Shown here: positions 1-11,600 of the stretch, piece after piece | Numbering within the stretch: the first letter of the stretch is position 1 | Layout of the letters: each line of letters opens with the position of its first letter | NCBI GenBank assembly: GCA_963930185.1 | Contig: CAWVLT010000056.1 | Span: 1-64,000 of the forward strand | Source of the DNA: JAGZEG01 sp963930185 | GTDB lineage: Bacteria; Actinomycetota; Coriobacteriia; Coriobacteriales; UMGS124 | Reading direction: 5' to 3' | DNA length: 64,000 nt | Translations under genes and position numbers: made by a program | Notes under the pieces: generated by a model | The model's input: only the letters and a program-made list of their open reading frames with translations | Database searches by the model: none | Told to the model about the DNA's origin: nothing

Positions 1-757
1 AAGGTCCTGCGCGCCCGCCCTGCCGGGCCGCGGCGCAGGGACGTATGTTGCCACCGCGCGGGGGGAAGGTCAAGGGGGAGTTTGGGATCAGCCGTCTATC
101 TTCTCCGTCATCTCTAGCGAGAATTGCCTTTCTACCTGCTATTTTGCGTTGCTCCTGACTTACTCATTCTTTTCTATGTCATCCCGTTCCTCCATCTCTT
201 GTCCTCATCTCTTGCGCTTTTGCTACATAACTGCCTCCTTTTCTTTTATCTGTGCCGCCCTTTCTCTTCTGGACCCGCCTTCGATTCCGCTGGGCGGCCC
301 CGCAAGCCCTTCGCTCTTCTACTTGACAGACCATCACGTGCGGTCGCACTTCCCCCTCTTCTTCACTTCCCTTGCCATCTTATCTATCAAACTTCTGACA
401 AAGATTATCTTGTACATCTGTGACCTCTACTGGCCAGCCGCCAGGCTAGCGGTCGAATATGACAGCGACCTGGCACACACCGGATCCCATCGAATCGCAC
501 GCGACTCGCGTCGTCGCAATGAGATCCAGAGCATGGGAGTCGCCGTTGTCACCATAACCAAGGCCCAGGCATATAGCCTGTCTGAATTCGACATGGTTGC
601 GCACCAGATCGCCAATCCGAGGCAGCTGCGATCGATTTTGCTTATTCGGCCCCTGCATTCAGTCGCCATCCTGCCTAAACCAGTCCGCCCGCAGGCGCCA
701 CAGGCACCAGCGGGCGGACGTCAGGCATGGTAAACAGCGGGCTCAAAATAGCGCTGG
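1..757. other. gene-free region left of the C69 dipeptidase
   Basis: I see no convincing gene here. Short open frames exist on both strands, but none has a ribosome site or a recognisable product. Roughly 95-420 is unusually rich in C and T on the + strand and lower in GC than its neighbours. On the - strand this is the DNA downstream of the dipeptidase, so part may be its 3' untranslated region. Confidence 0.5.
683..719 (-). terminator. hairpin downstream of the C69 dipeptidase
   Basis: A perfect 10-bp inverted repeat (683-692 with 710-719, core GTCCGCCCGC) with a 17-nt loop lies 38 bp past the dipeptidase stop. No clear U-run follows on the - strand, so it may stabilise the mRNA end or be a weak terminator. 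Confidence 0.35.
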
Positions 758-2383
758 CTACCCATCGGAGCGAGAAAACGCGTTTCGCATCTTCAGTGAG
801 GTGGTGTAGAGCACCTTGTTGAGCAGGTCTTCTGTCTGCTCCTTGATCTCCCCCGCCAGACGGTCATTCTCCGCCGCCAGCATCTCGCGAACCTCCGCGG
901 CAACGTCGGCATCCACAACGCTCGTGCCGCCCTGCTCGGCACGCAGGGCCTCCGCCTTGGCATCCGTCTCGGCAATGAACCGGTGACCCCTGCCGCCCGT
1001 CTTGAGCTGGTAGCGCTCGACATCGGGCGCGTTGTCATTGAAGTGCGCGTCCGCCAGCGCCGCGATCACACGGTTCGCCCAGTAGAAGCTCTCGGTGGTC
1101 ACGCGCTCGGTCGTGTTGCTCATGTACTCCGGCGTGCGATCCACGTTCGCGTAGAAGGGCACGAGCGTGTTAAACGGGTTCGAGCCAAACGCAACCCACT
1201 GCAGGGCCTTGCACTCCTCGGGTGCGTACGGGCGCAGCTGCAGCACCGCAAGCTGACCGTTGCGGTTGATGCCGATGGGGCGGAAGCAGCCGCGTGTGGC
1301 GTCTGTGCCCTTTCGACCATAGGGGTCGTACGGAGTGCCCTGGTAGTGCAGGGACAGTGCGTACTTGATGTCCTCCATCGTCACCTTGCGCTCGGGGGTG
1401 CGACACCATGGGATGTCGTCATCCTCGGGCGTGCACGTCGCGTCTGGCCCGTCCCAGATCTCGTCATGCGGGTTCAGGAACCGCTGGATCGCCCAGGAGC
1501 GCGGCGTGTTGTACACGTGGTCGCTGTCGGAATGCGAGCCAAAAGCCTCGCGCGGATTGAAGACGCCGTCAAATGCCTGCACCGCCACGTCGTCTGTGCC
1601 GTCATCGAGCACGTCATCGAGCGTGCCGAAGGCGGCGTCGTCGGGATCGTCGAGCCGCAGCGTCAGGTCGAGGTGATGCGCCACCATGAACTCGGGCAGG
1701 TCGGGGCTGCACATGTGATCAAGCGCATCGCCCATTGCGTCACCCAGGTCAAAGTAGTCAATGCCCAGCTGGTTGGGCATGGTCACGTAGGCGTCGTCGG
1801 GCACGCGCTTGGCTATCCAGTGGTGACCGCCGATCGTCTCGAGCCACCAGATCTCGTCGACGTCCGAGAAGGCGATGCCGTTCATCTCGTAGGTGCCATA
1901 GGTCGCGAGCAGCTCGCCCAGGCGCTCGACTCCCTCACGAGCGCTGCGAATGTAGGGCAGCACGAGGGTGACCATGTCCTCCTCGCCGATGCCACCGGGC
2001 ACCTCGGGCTCAAAGCCCTCCTCGCCGGGAGCTCCCTTGGCGGCGTGGTACTCCACCAGCGGATCGGCGCCGAGCACGCGCTCGTTGGTGGTGAGCGTCT
2101 CGGTCGCGCTCATGGCGACGTTGGCCTCGTTGACGCCGGCCTCGCCCCAAATGCCGTTGGTCGCGATGGCGTTGGGCATCGAAGTGTAGCGCATGGGATT
2201 GTCAGGCAGCTCGATGGTCAGGTGCGACGCGACGCTCGTGTAGGTACGCGGCTGGTCGGCCGGCATGACCACGGTGAAGTTCTTGGGCTCGAACATGCCG
2301 CCCGGAGAATCCTCGTTGCGCGCGACGATCGTGGATCCGTCGTAGCTCGCCTTCTTGCCGACGAGAATGGTGGTGCAAGGCAT
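758..2383 (-). CDS. C69 family dipeptidase (PepD type)
   Basis: A 541-residue peptidase of family C69 (formerly U34), N-terminal-nucleophile hydrolases that cut dipeptides in the cytoplasm. The N-terminus reads MPCTTILVGKKASYDGST, the family hallmark. Cys3 is the expected nucleophile, exposed once the first two residues are removed, and RNEDS follows as in other members. I chose the ATG at 2383 because AGGAGG (2392-2397) lies 8 nt upstream; an in-frame ATG at 2389 is only 2 nt from it. The frame stays open further upstream, but that extension does not look like protein. The length fits the family (about 470-550). It appears monocistronic. Confident in the family; the peptide substrate is unknown. 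Confidence 0.9.
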   Translation of the reverse strand: MPCTTILVGKKASYDGSTIVARNEDSPGGMFEPKNFTVVMPADQPRTYTSVASHLTIELPDNPMRYTSMPNAIATNGIWGEAGVNEANVAMSATETLTTNERVLGADPLVEYHAAKGAPGEEGFEPEVPGGIGEEDMVTLVLPYIRSAREGVERLGELLATYGTYEMNGIAFSDVDEIWWLETIGGHHWIAKRVPDDAYVTMPNQLGIDYFDLGDAMGDALDHMCSPDLPEFMVAHHLDLTLRLDDPDDAAFGTLDDVLDDGTDDVAVQAFDGVFNPREAFGSHSDSDHVYNTPRSWAIQRFLNPHDEIWDGPDATCTPEDDDIPWCRTPERKVTMEDIKYALSLHYQGTPYDPYGRKGTDATRGCFRPIGINRNGQLAVLQLRPYAPEECKALQWVAFGSNPFNTLVPFYANVDRTPEYMSNTTERVTTESFYWANRVIAALADAHFNDNAPDVERYQLKTGGRGHRFIAETDAKAEALRAEQGGTSVVDADVAAEVREMLAAENDRLAGEIKEQTEDLLNKVLYTTSLKMRNAFSRSDG

Positions 2384-2507
2384 GGGCATGGCCTCCTCTT
2401 GGCGTTGGTCTGCTGGTTGGATGCGGCACCATGGTAGCATCAGACGATTTGCAGGCCAACGATGACCCATACGGCAGCAAAACACGCATGATCGCGGCGC
2501 GCACCGA

Positions 2508-2544
2508 AAGAGGGCCGCACCTCGCTGAGAGATGCGGCCCTCTT
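2508..2544 (-). terminator. intrinsic terminator of the giant adhesin gene
   Basis: A 12-bp perfect stem (2508-2519 with 2533-2544, core AGAGGGCCGCA) with a 13-nt loop lies 76 bp past the adhesin stop. On the - strand it runs into a short CUCUUUC tract, a modest U-run. Confidence 0.6.
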
Positions 2545-2619
2545 CTGTCGTGCCTTCACCTTACCCGTCCGGGCGGACGATCTCTCGCACCTCCCGGACG
2601 CGGGGTCTTACGCCTTGCC

Positions 2620-5600
2620 TTACAACCCCTTGGTCGATCCCGCCTCGCCATGCTGGCGGCGCTTGGCCCCCACCAGCACGCCTGCGCCGGTCAGTGCCAG
2701 CGCGCCCATGACGGCGCTCACCGCGGCCATCGGGCCCGTGGCGTCACCCGTCTTGGGGATGTCGGGCTTCGCGGGCTCGGTGGGTTCGCTCGGCTGCGTG
2801 GGCTCGCTGGGCTCGATAGGCTCGACCGGCTCCTGCGGCTTCTCGTAGCTGTTGGCGAACGTGGGCTGCCCGTCAGGGTAGTTCGCCGTCGCAACCAGGT
2901 TGCCCTGGCCGTCGTCGGTCACCGAGACCTGCAGGCGATAGGTCGTGGAGTCGTAGGTCATGCCTTCCTCGCGTCCGGCCACCTCGTACACCACATACTC
3001 GTACTCGCCGGCCTCGTCAAACGTGATGGGCTCGAAGACGACCGAGCCGTCGGCCGCGTTGGAGGCCGTGGAGATCACCGCGTCGCTCACCGGATCGGCC
3101 ACGACGAAGGTGAACTCGCCGCCGGTCATCTCGCGACCCGTCAGCGTCTTGGTCGCCGTCGGCGTCACCGTGGAGGCGTCGCCGGCGGTGGCCTCGTAGC
3201 TGTTGGTGAACGCGGGGGCACCGTCGGGATAGCTCACCACGACGTTGAGCGTGCCGTCACCGTTGTCGGTGGCGCTCACGTGCACCGGCCAGCTCGTGCC
3301 GTCGTAGGTGATGCCGTCGACAGTCGTGCCACCGTTGATCTCGCTGAGGACGTAGTCGTACTCGCCCACGCTGGCGACGTTCATCGTGAACGAGATCTTG
3401 CCAGGCTCACCGTTGGACAGCGCACCGGAGCTGGCACCGGCCACCGCGTTGCCCTCGAGGTCGCTCAGGACGAAGCCGAACTTACCCTCCTCGACGTTCT
3501 TGCCCGTGATGGTCTTGGTGAACTCGATCGTTGCCGTGCCGCCGTAGACCGTGGAGTACTCGTTCACGAACTGCGGGGTCACGCCCTCGTCGAAGCTCAC
3601 GGCAACGTCCAGGCCGCCCATGCCGTTGTCGGTGGCCGTGACGACGACATGGAACCTGGCGTCATCGTAGGCGATGCCGCTGTGCGTCTGGCCGCCGTTG
3701 TTCTCGACGATCCAGTACTCGTAGGTGCCCTCATCTTCCACGATAAACGGTGCGAACACAACCTGGGCTTGCTCGCCGGCCAGTGCGGCCTGCTGCGTCT
3801 CGCCCGTGGTCACGGTGTTGCCCGCGCCGTCAACCACCAGGAAGCTGAACTGCTTGTCGGAGGACATGTCCTGGCCCTTGAGGACCTTGGTCACGCCCTC
3901 GATCTCCACGGTGCCGGGCTCGCTCACCGCGTAATGGTTGGTGAACGAGATCGCGCCGTTGCCCGTGCCGACGTTGGTGCCGTCGCTGTTGCGCGTGACA
4001 TCGGTCACGACGGCGGAGATCTTGCCGTTGCCCTCGTCGGTCACCTCGACCGTCACCGTATACGTGGTGGGATCGTAGGTGATGCCCTGGAAGGTGTAGG
4101 TGCCGTCGGCGTTCTGCTTGGCGCCGTCGGGATGGTTCTCGCTGACGGTGTAGTAGTGCGTGCCAACGTCGGTGGTGCCGGCGGCCTGGGCAGCGGTGAA
4201 CTGCCCGAGCTCCAGCGCCTCGGCGTTGGTCATGACGTCCTGGTCGTCTGCGATCGCCTCGGTGGGGGCGAGCAGGCCGAGCAGGTCCACGCCCTCGTCC
4301 TCGGCCACATAGGCAGCCTCGGAGGCCACCGCGGGCTCCTCGATGGGCGCCGTCTCCACGGCGGCGTCCTCGACGGCGGGCTCCGTCTCCTCGGCAGCGG
4401 GCTGCTCAGGCTCGGCAGCGGGCTGCTCGGTCACGGACACCTCGGGCTCGGGTGCAGGCTCCTCGACAGGTGCCTCAGGCTCAGGCGCAGGCTCGGGTGC
4501 GCCCTGGTCCTCGCCGCCCTGCTCGGGAGCAGGCTCGGGCGTAGCCACGCCCTCGTCGGGCACGACGTCGCCCTCGCCCTCGACGGGTGCGTCGCTGGAC
4601 GTCTCGCCGTCCACGGTGGAGCTTGCGTCGGCGCCAGCGCCCTGGTCGGCCTGGCCAGACTGGTCAGCCTGGTCACTGGAAGCGGAGTCGTCAGCGTCGC
4701 TGCCGGCCGACTGGTCGGCGTCGCTGCTGGCAGAGGCATCGGCGTCACTGCTGGCCGAGTCGTCAGCCGCGGCCGAGTCATCGGCCTTGGTGTAGTAGCT
4801 GTAGAAGATCGAGCCGAAGTCGATGCTGCCGTCGGCCTTGCTCACGCCCGTCGCAACCTCCTGGCCCGTGGCGTTGTCCACCACGGAGAAGGAGAACTGG
4901 CCGTCAGTCATGGCCATGGCCGCACCGGCCTCGTCGACCAGCGTCTTGCTGCCGAGCATGTCGAAGCTGACCTCGGTGGTGCCGCCGTCATACTTGTTGT
5001 TGAAGTACGCCATCTCACCGGTGTCGTAACTCTCCGACTCCACGACGAGCTTGCCGTCGCCGGGGTCGATGACGTTGACCGTCACGTACTTGGCCGTCTC
5101 GTCGTAGGTGATGCCGGAGCTGGAGACGACCTCGGTGGGCTCCTCGCCCTCGGCACCCTCGATCACCTTGGTGGTCTGGGTGAGCTCGGCGCCGCTCTTG
5201 AGCTCCTGGATCGCATAGGTGTGCGAGCCGGCCGTCGTGATCTTGACGGTACCGAAATCGATCGGCCCGTTGGCGCCAGAGACGCCCTTCACACCGGTGT
5301 CGACCCACTGGTCGCCCACGACCTCGTAGACCTTGTAGCTAAACTCCGCGCTGCTCAGGTCGGTTTCGGCGCCCTCGGCCGTCTCGGTGGACTTATAGCC
5401 CTTCGGCACGAAGTCGGCGGGATCGGCGGAGTACGTGTTGGTGAAGGTCGGGCTCGTCACGCACCCTTCAGCCTCGACCACCGCCGCGGTGAGGCTGCCC
5501 TCGCCGTCATCGCTCACGTGGATCATGACGTACTGTGGATCGCCGTCGTAGGAGACGCCGTTGATCTGCTGGCCGCCGTTGACCTCGCGCACCTCGAAGC

Positions 5601-8600
5601 GGAAATCCTTCTCGAGCAGGCGGTTGCCCTCGCCGTCGAGCATGTCATCGGCATCGAAGGTGACGCCCGTGCTCGCAGCGCTCACCGTCTCGCCGGCAGC
5701 CGCCGGGCCGCTGACCTGCGCCGTGGCGTTGGTACCGCCGTCAAGCGCGGTGATGGTGAACGAGAAGCTGTCCTCGTTGGTCATGTCCCTGCCCTTGAGC
5801 ACCTTGTTGACCGTGATGCTCACGGGGTTGGACGTGCCCTCGGGGGCATAGGTGTTCTCAAAGACCAGACCGCCCTCCGGCAGGTTGGCCTGCGCGCTCA
5901 GCGTGCCATCGTGGTTGTCACGCACGGTCACGGTGAACGTAAGCGGGTTGTCGGGCGTGCCCGTGTTCTGGGTCACGCCGGTGGGCAGCTGCGTCGCGCC
6001 CTCGTAGGCGATGTAGCTGATGGTCCAGCTGCCGTCCTCGTTCTCGACGGCGTCGCCAGCCTCGACGAACTGCTGGACCTTCGCCAGGTCATAGGTCATC
6101 TCGCCAAAGCTGATGTTGCCGTTCGCATCGTTGGACCCGCTGCCGTCCATGTAGCCCGACGGGGTCTCGATGAAGAAGTGGAACTCCCCGGCCTTCAGGT
6201 CGCGGCCGTCGAGATCCTTGGTGGCCGTGATCTTGACGCCGGTGCCCTCGGCAGTCTCGGCCGAGTAGGTGTTAGTGAAGGTCGGGCTGATCTGGCTGCC
6301 CTCGACAACCGCAGGCGTGAGTTCGCCGGTGGCGAGGTCCTCGGTCACTTCGACCGTGATGGTGCGCGGCGCGGTGTCATAGGTCATGCCCGAGATGTTG
6401 CCCTGGACCTCGGTGATGGTGAAGCTGTAGCCGCCCTCGGGGCTCGCCTTCTTGAAGGTGATGTTGCCAAACGCCTTGGAGAAGGAGTCCGTGGAGCCCT
6501 CGACGCCGGTGATGTCGATGGTGGCCGTGGTGCCGCCGCCAGGCAGGATCACGTCGCCCGACTCGATGGCGGCGTTCGTCGCGTCGCTGGCGCCCGCCAG
6601 CACGAAGCTGAACGTGTCAGTCGCCAGCCACGGGCGGTTGGCGATGGTCTTGGTCACCTTGAGGTTGGCCTCGCCGTCAAGCGACGTCTCGCCCACGTTG
6701 TAGGTGTTGGTGAACGCCGCAGCGCTGGTGTTGGCCTTGTCCTCGGGATCGGTGGAGTCGCTGTTCTCGTAGCTCACCGTGGCGCTCATCGTGCCGTTGC
6801 CATTGTCGGTCACGGCCACGGTCACGGTTGCCACATGGGCGTCAGCCGTGATCCCCTCGCCATCGGAGTTGGTCTCGTCGACATAGTAAGTGAACGTCTT
6901 GCTGCGGGCGGGGTTGCCTGCGTCGGTCATGCCAAGATCAGCCTGCGTGTAGGCGATCGTGCCAAACGCCTCGGTGAGCTCGGTGCCCGCTGCAGTGCCG
7001 GTGTAGCCGTCAGCGTCGGCGTCGAAGCTCAGCGTGGCGCTGACGTTGCCCTCGCCATCGGCCTGCGCCTCGGCAGGCATCGGCTGGCCGGCTTCGGCGG
7101 GCGTCAGCACGAAGCCGAAGTCATCGGTCTCGAGCCATGCGCGGCCCTCGAGCGTCTTCTGGACGCTGATGGTTGCGGTGGTCGATGCAGCGGCGTAGCT
7201 GTTTGTGAAAATAGCCGTGCCCTCACCGGCAGCCGCGCTCTCCGCCTCACCAGCGGTTTCGACGCGCACCTGCTCGACCATGGAGTCATCCGCGCCCTGG
7301 ATCGGTTCGTTGAACACGCGCGCCGTCACGTACTTGGTGCTGTTGTCGTAGGTAACGCCCTCGTACGTCCACCTGCCGGTCTGGGCGTCGAAGGTCGCGC
7401 CGTCAAGGCCGTCATCGGGGTTGGTGCTGTAGTTGCCGTCTATCGTGGGCTGGACCTCGGTGATGGCGTAGCAATAGGTCCTACCCACGTTGTCGTGCGT
7501 GAACGTGGTGTTGCCGTATACCACGTTGCCGCGAATGTAGTTGCCGATCTCCGTAGCAGCCGGCATCGGAACGGTCGCGGCATCGGAGTTATCCCACTCG
7601 GTTTCCGGGGCGTCGCTGGCCTTGCTGCCCACGTAGCTGATGCGGAACTTGAACTGGTTGTCGGCCATCGGACGGCTCGCGCCCTCGAGCACCTTGAAGG
7701 CGTTGAAGGTCACGTCGATCGCATTCGTGTTGTACACGTTGGTAAACACGATGCCCTCGCTGTCCTCGACCGGCACGAAGTCATCGCTGCCCGGCACCTG
7801 CTTCGTGTACTCGAACGTGTGCTCGAGCGCACCCTCGTCATTGTCGGTCACCACGACCGTCAGGCGATAGACGGTCTGATCATAGGAGATGCCGGGGATG
7901 CCCGAGGCACCCTGCGACGCATTGGGGTTGACCTCAGTGATGAGGTAGCGATAGGTGCCCGGCTGGGTGAACGTGAACTTGTCCTCGTCCACCGTCGTGC
8001 CGTCAGATGCGAAGCTGAACGTGGCAGTGGTGCCGCCAACCGGGGTGATCGTATCCTCGGTCTTGTCGGGCAGCGTGGCGCGAACAACCTCGTCGCTCAG
8101 CGTCTGGCCATCCGGATCCTCGCAGACACCCGGCTCGATCTTGAACGTGAAGCTGTCGCCCGCCTCGAACTCGCGACCGCTGTTCTCAGGATCGCTCAGG
8201 ACCTTGTTGCCCTCAAGGCCAAGGTCGAGCGAGAGCAGCGAGATCTCGGGGTAGCTATATTTGTTGGTGAAGGCAAGGGCGTCGCTGCCCTCCTTGATGG
8301 AAGCAGTCAGGTTGCCCTGGCCATCGTCGGTCACCGTGACCGTGACGTGCTTGACGGACGTGTCGTAGGTGATGCCGTCGACCGTGAAGTTGTTGTCCTG
8401 CGTGGCCTCTGCCGGACGGCTCTCAGTCACGATGAACTTGTACTCATGGTCACCGGGCGCACTGAAGGCGATGTTGCCGAAAGCGTTCGTCTTCTGGGCG
8501 TCCGTGCCCTTGATCTCCACGGTCATCTCGGTCTTGGACTGATCGCCCTCGAACACGATCTCATGAGCCGCAAGTGCATCGACCGTTGCCTGGTCGTCAG

Positions 8601-11600
8601 GATCGGCGGCCAGGGTGAACGTGAACGCGTCGGTGTCGAGCCACGCGTTGTCCTCGCGACCCGTGAAGGTCTTGCTCACCCGCAAATCCGTGCTGCCAGT
8701 GAGCTCGCCGCTCGCCTCGTACTCGTTAGCGAAGGGCAGGGTCGTCGTTGCGGGAGCAGCGGTGGTGCCGGTCTGAGTGCCCAGATCCTCGAGGTCGGCA
8801 GCGGTGGCGTCCTCGTTCGCCGCTTTGTAGGTGTGGGTCGAGATGCTCAGCGTCCCGTCACCGTTGTCAGTCACCGAAATGACAAGTGCATACTGGGTGG
8901 TGTCGTAGGTGTAGCCCTCGGCTCCGCCATCAATCTCATCGACGAAGTAGACGAAGTTCCTGCCTGCGTCAGCCTGCGTGAACGTAAGAGCGGAGAAGGG
9001 CGTCATGGTTGCGATGCCACCCTCGGCAGGTGCACCGTTCTTGAACGTCACTCCGCTGTGCAGGTCTATGCCAAGCTTGTCTGCAGACTGCTGGTTGGCC
9101 GCCCACAGGTGGAACTCGAACTGATCGGCCTCCAGGGCACGCCCAGTCAGCGCCTTGGTCACATCGACGCCGCCAGTCGCCTCGTAGTCAGCCGTTGCGT
9201 TATAGATGTTGGTGAACGTCTCGTTCGTCACGTCAACGCTGGCAGCCAACGAACCCTCGTGGGCGTTCGTCACCGTCACGGTGATAATTGCAACGTTGTC
9301 AGAGAAGGTCAGGCCCTTGTCGGTGGTACCTGCGTTGCCCTCGCGCACCTCGTAGGTGTAGACGCCCTCTGTGTCGAAAGTCATCTCGCCGAAGGTGAAT
9401 GCCGTGCTGGAACCCGAGGAGGTTCCGGGGCTCGTCACGACCTGCTCGGCGTTCGCGGGCATCGGTGCGCTGGCCGAGTTCTCGCCCGTAGCAACCAGCG
9501 TGAACGTAAAGGAGTCATCATCGGTCCAGGCTCGGCCGTCGATCACCTTGTAGAGCGTGGCGCGCTCGCCCGTCTCCCCGTTGATGGTAACGGGCTTGGG
9601 CTCATAGGTGTTCTTGAACGAGACCGTCGGTGCGACATAATCCTCCGCCTGCGCAGCGGCGCTGTCAACCGGCTCGCCTATCTGAGCGGGCTGCTCCAGC
9701 ACGCTGCCATCGGCGCCCACCGTCTGGTACACCGAGGTCAGCGTATGCATGGTTCCATCGAGATTGTCGATAACCGTGATATCGACGCGATACTGCGACT
9801 GGTCATAGGTCACGCGCTCAAGCGCGCCATCGGCCTCGTCGATGAGATAGCTGTACGTCTTGCCGGCGTCGGCTTGCGTGAAGGACAGCGAGCCAAGCTT
9901 GTTCATAACACTGGCCACGCCGTCGTTCGCCGCGCCGTTGGTGAACTCCTTGTCCGTGGCAGCAGTCAGCTTGGCGTTGGCCTCTTCGGCCGTGGTCGAG
10001 CCATCTGCCCCATCGGTGCCCGCGATAGCGAACGTGAACTCACCGATGGCCATGTTGCGGCCCGTGAGAGTCTTGCTGACGTTGACGCCACCAGCCGCGC
10101 CATAGCTCATTGACGCACTATATATATTGTTGAAAACGGCCTGATCTGTGGCGGCGCCCTGACCGTTGTTGTAGGTGACAGACGTCACCCCGAGCGCACC
10201 CTGGCCGTTGTCGCCAACCACGACGGTGACGGTGCAGGTATGACGGTCATAGGTCATGCCGTCCGTGCGATCGGCGGGGAGCGTCTCGCCATTCAGGCTC
10301 GTCTCGTTCACGTTGAAGACGAATGTACCGGTCTTGGAGAACTTCATGTCGCCGAACACGAACGCGACGGGTTGTCCGTTCTTACCGCCACTCACCCGAG
10401 CCTCGTCGGTCACGTCGGTGGACGTGAACGTGATGGTGCCGTCGGCCAGGCCCGTCCTTGCCGCGTTGTTGGCGGGAGTCAAGGTGAAGCCATATGTCTC
10501 GGTGGTAGAGGGATCCTCGCTCACGATCATGTCGCGGCCGCTGAGCGTCTTGGCACCGTGGATCGCATTGCCGGCGTCGGAGGTCAGCGTCGCGTCCTCG
10601 GGATCATAGGTGTTGCTGAACTCGGGCATATAGGCAGCGCCGTCAGGTCCCGTGAGCTCGGTGCCATCGCCGCCCTTGATGGTGTAGACCGTGTCGAGCG
10701 TGACCTCGTTGCTTGCGGAGACGTTGACGGTGACCTTGATGGTGTAGACGGTCGTGCTGTACTCCATGCCGGGAACGCCGCCGTTCACCTCCGAAAGCTC
10801 GTAGGTGAAGACGGTACCGTCTGCGATGGTGTTGGCGAATGCGATGTCAACAAACACGAATCGACCAGACGATCGGTTGTCTGCCGTAGCCACGCGGTTC
10901 GCACCGTCTCCGGTCACGCCAGCCTCGGGCATGGGAGCGTCGGCGGCGTTGTCACCCACCGGCTTGAGCTCGGTCGAGAACATCCCAGCCGTAAGGGGCT
11001 TGCCACCAGTGGTGTCGGTGTAGTCCTTCATTGCGGCCAAGCTCAGGGTTGCCGTGCTCAGGCTGAACGAGTTGGTGAAGCGGGCGGTCTTGTCGGCAAC
11101 CGGGCCGCTTCCCTCCTGGCCCTCGTCATCGCCCAGCTGGGACATCTCGGAGGTAACGCTCATCGTGCCGTCATGGTTGTCTGTCACGGTGACAACGACC
11201 TGGTAGCCGGCATTAGAGTAGCTCATGCCCGGCAGCGCAGCCGCGGGGGATTCCTCGGTGATGAGATAGGTGTACACGCCTGGCTTGGTGTACTCAACGT
11301 CACCAAAGGCAAACGGCACCCAGCCCTCCTCGTCGGGATTGACCTCGGAGTCGGGATCGAGCACGTCGGCGCCCGAGATGGTCTTGGTCTTCTCGGCAGG
11401 CAGGGGCGCAGCGCCCTCCGAGCTGATCGAGAAGGTGAAGCTGTCAGAATCGAGCCAGCCACGATCGCCCTCGAGGAGCTTGGCGCCCTTGAAGTGGTCA
11501 GCGCCCGAGGCAGTCACGGGCTTGACGTCATAGGCGTTTGCAAACGTCACGGCCTTGACGGCATTTGCCTCGATGGTGCCAGTGGCAACGTCGTCATCGG

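Noticed and set aside
2431..10113. A 2,560-codon open frame on the + strand opposite the giant adhesin, with further long ones at 983-2437, 10240-12897 and 13324-14310
   Set aside because: They mirror the high-GC third codon positions and repeats of the real - strand genes; their sequence is low-complexity Val/Gly/Ala/Arg/His without domains, signal peptide or ribosome site.
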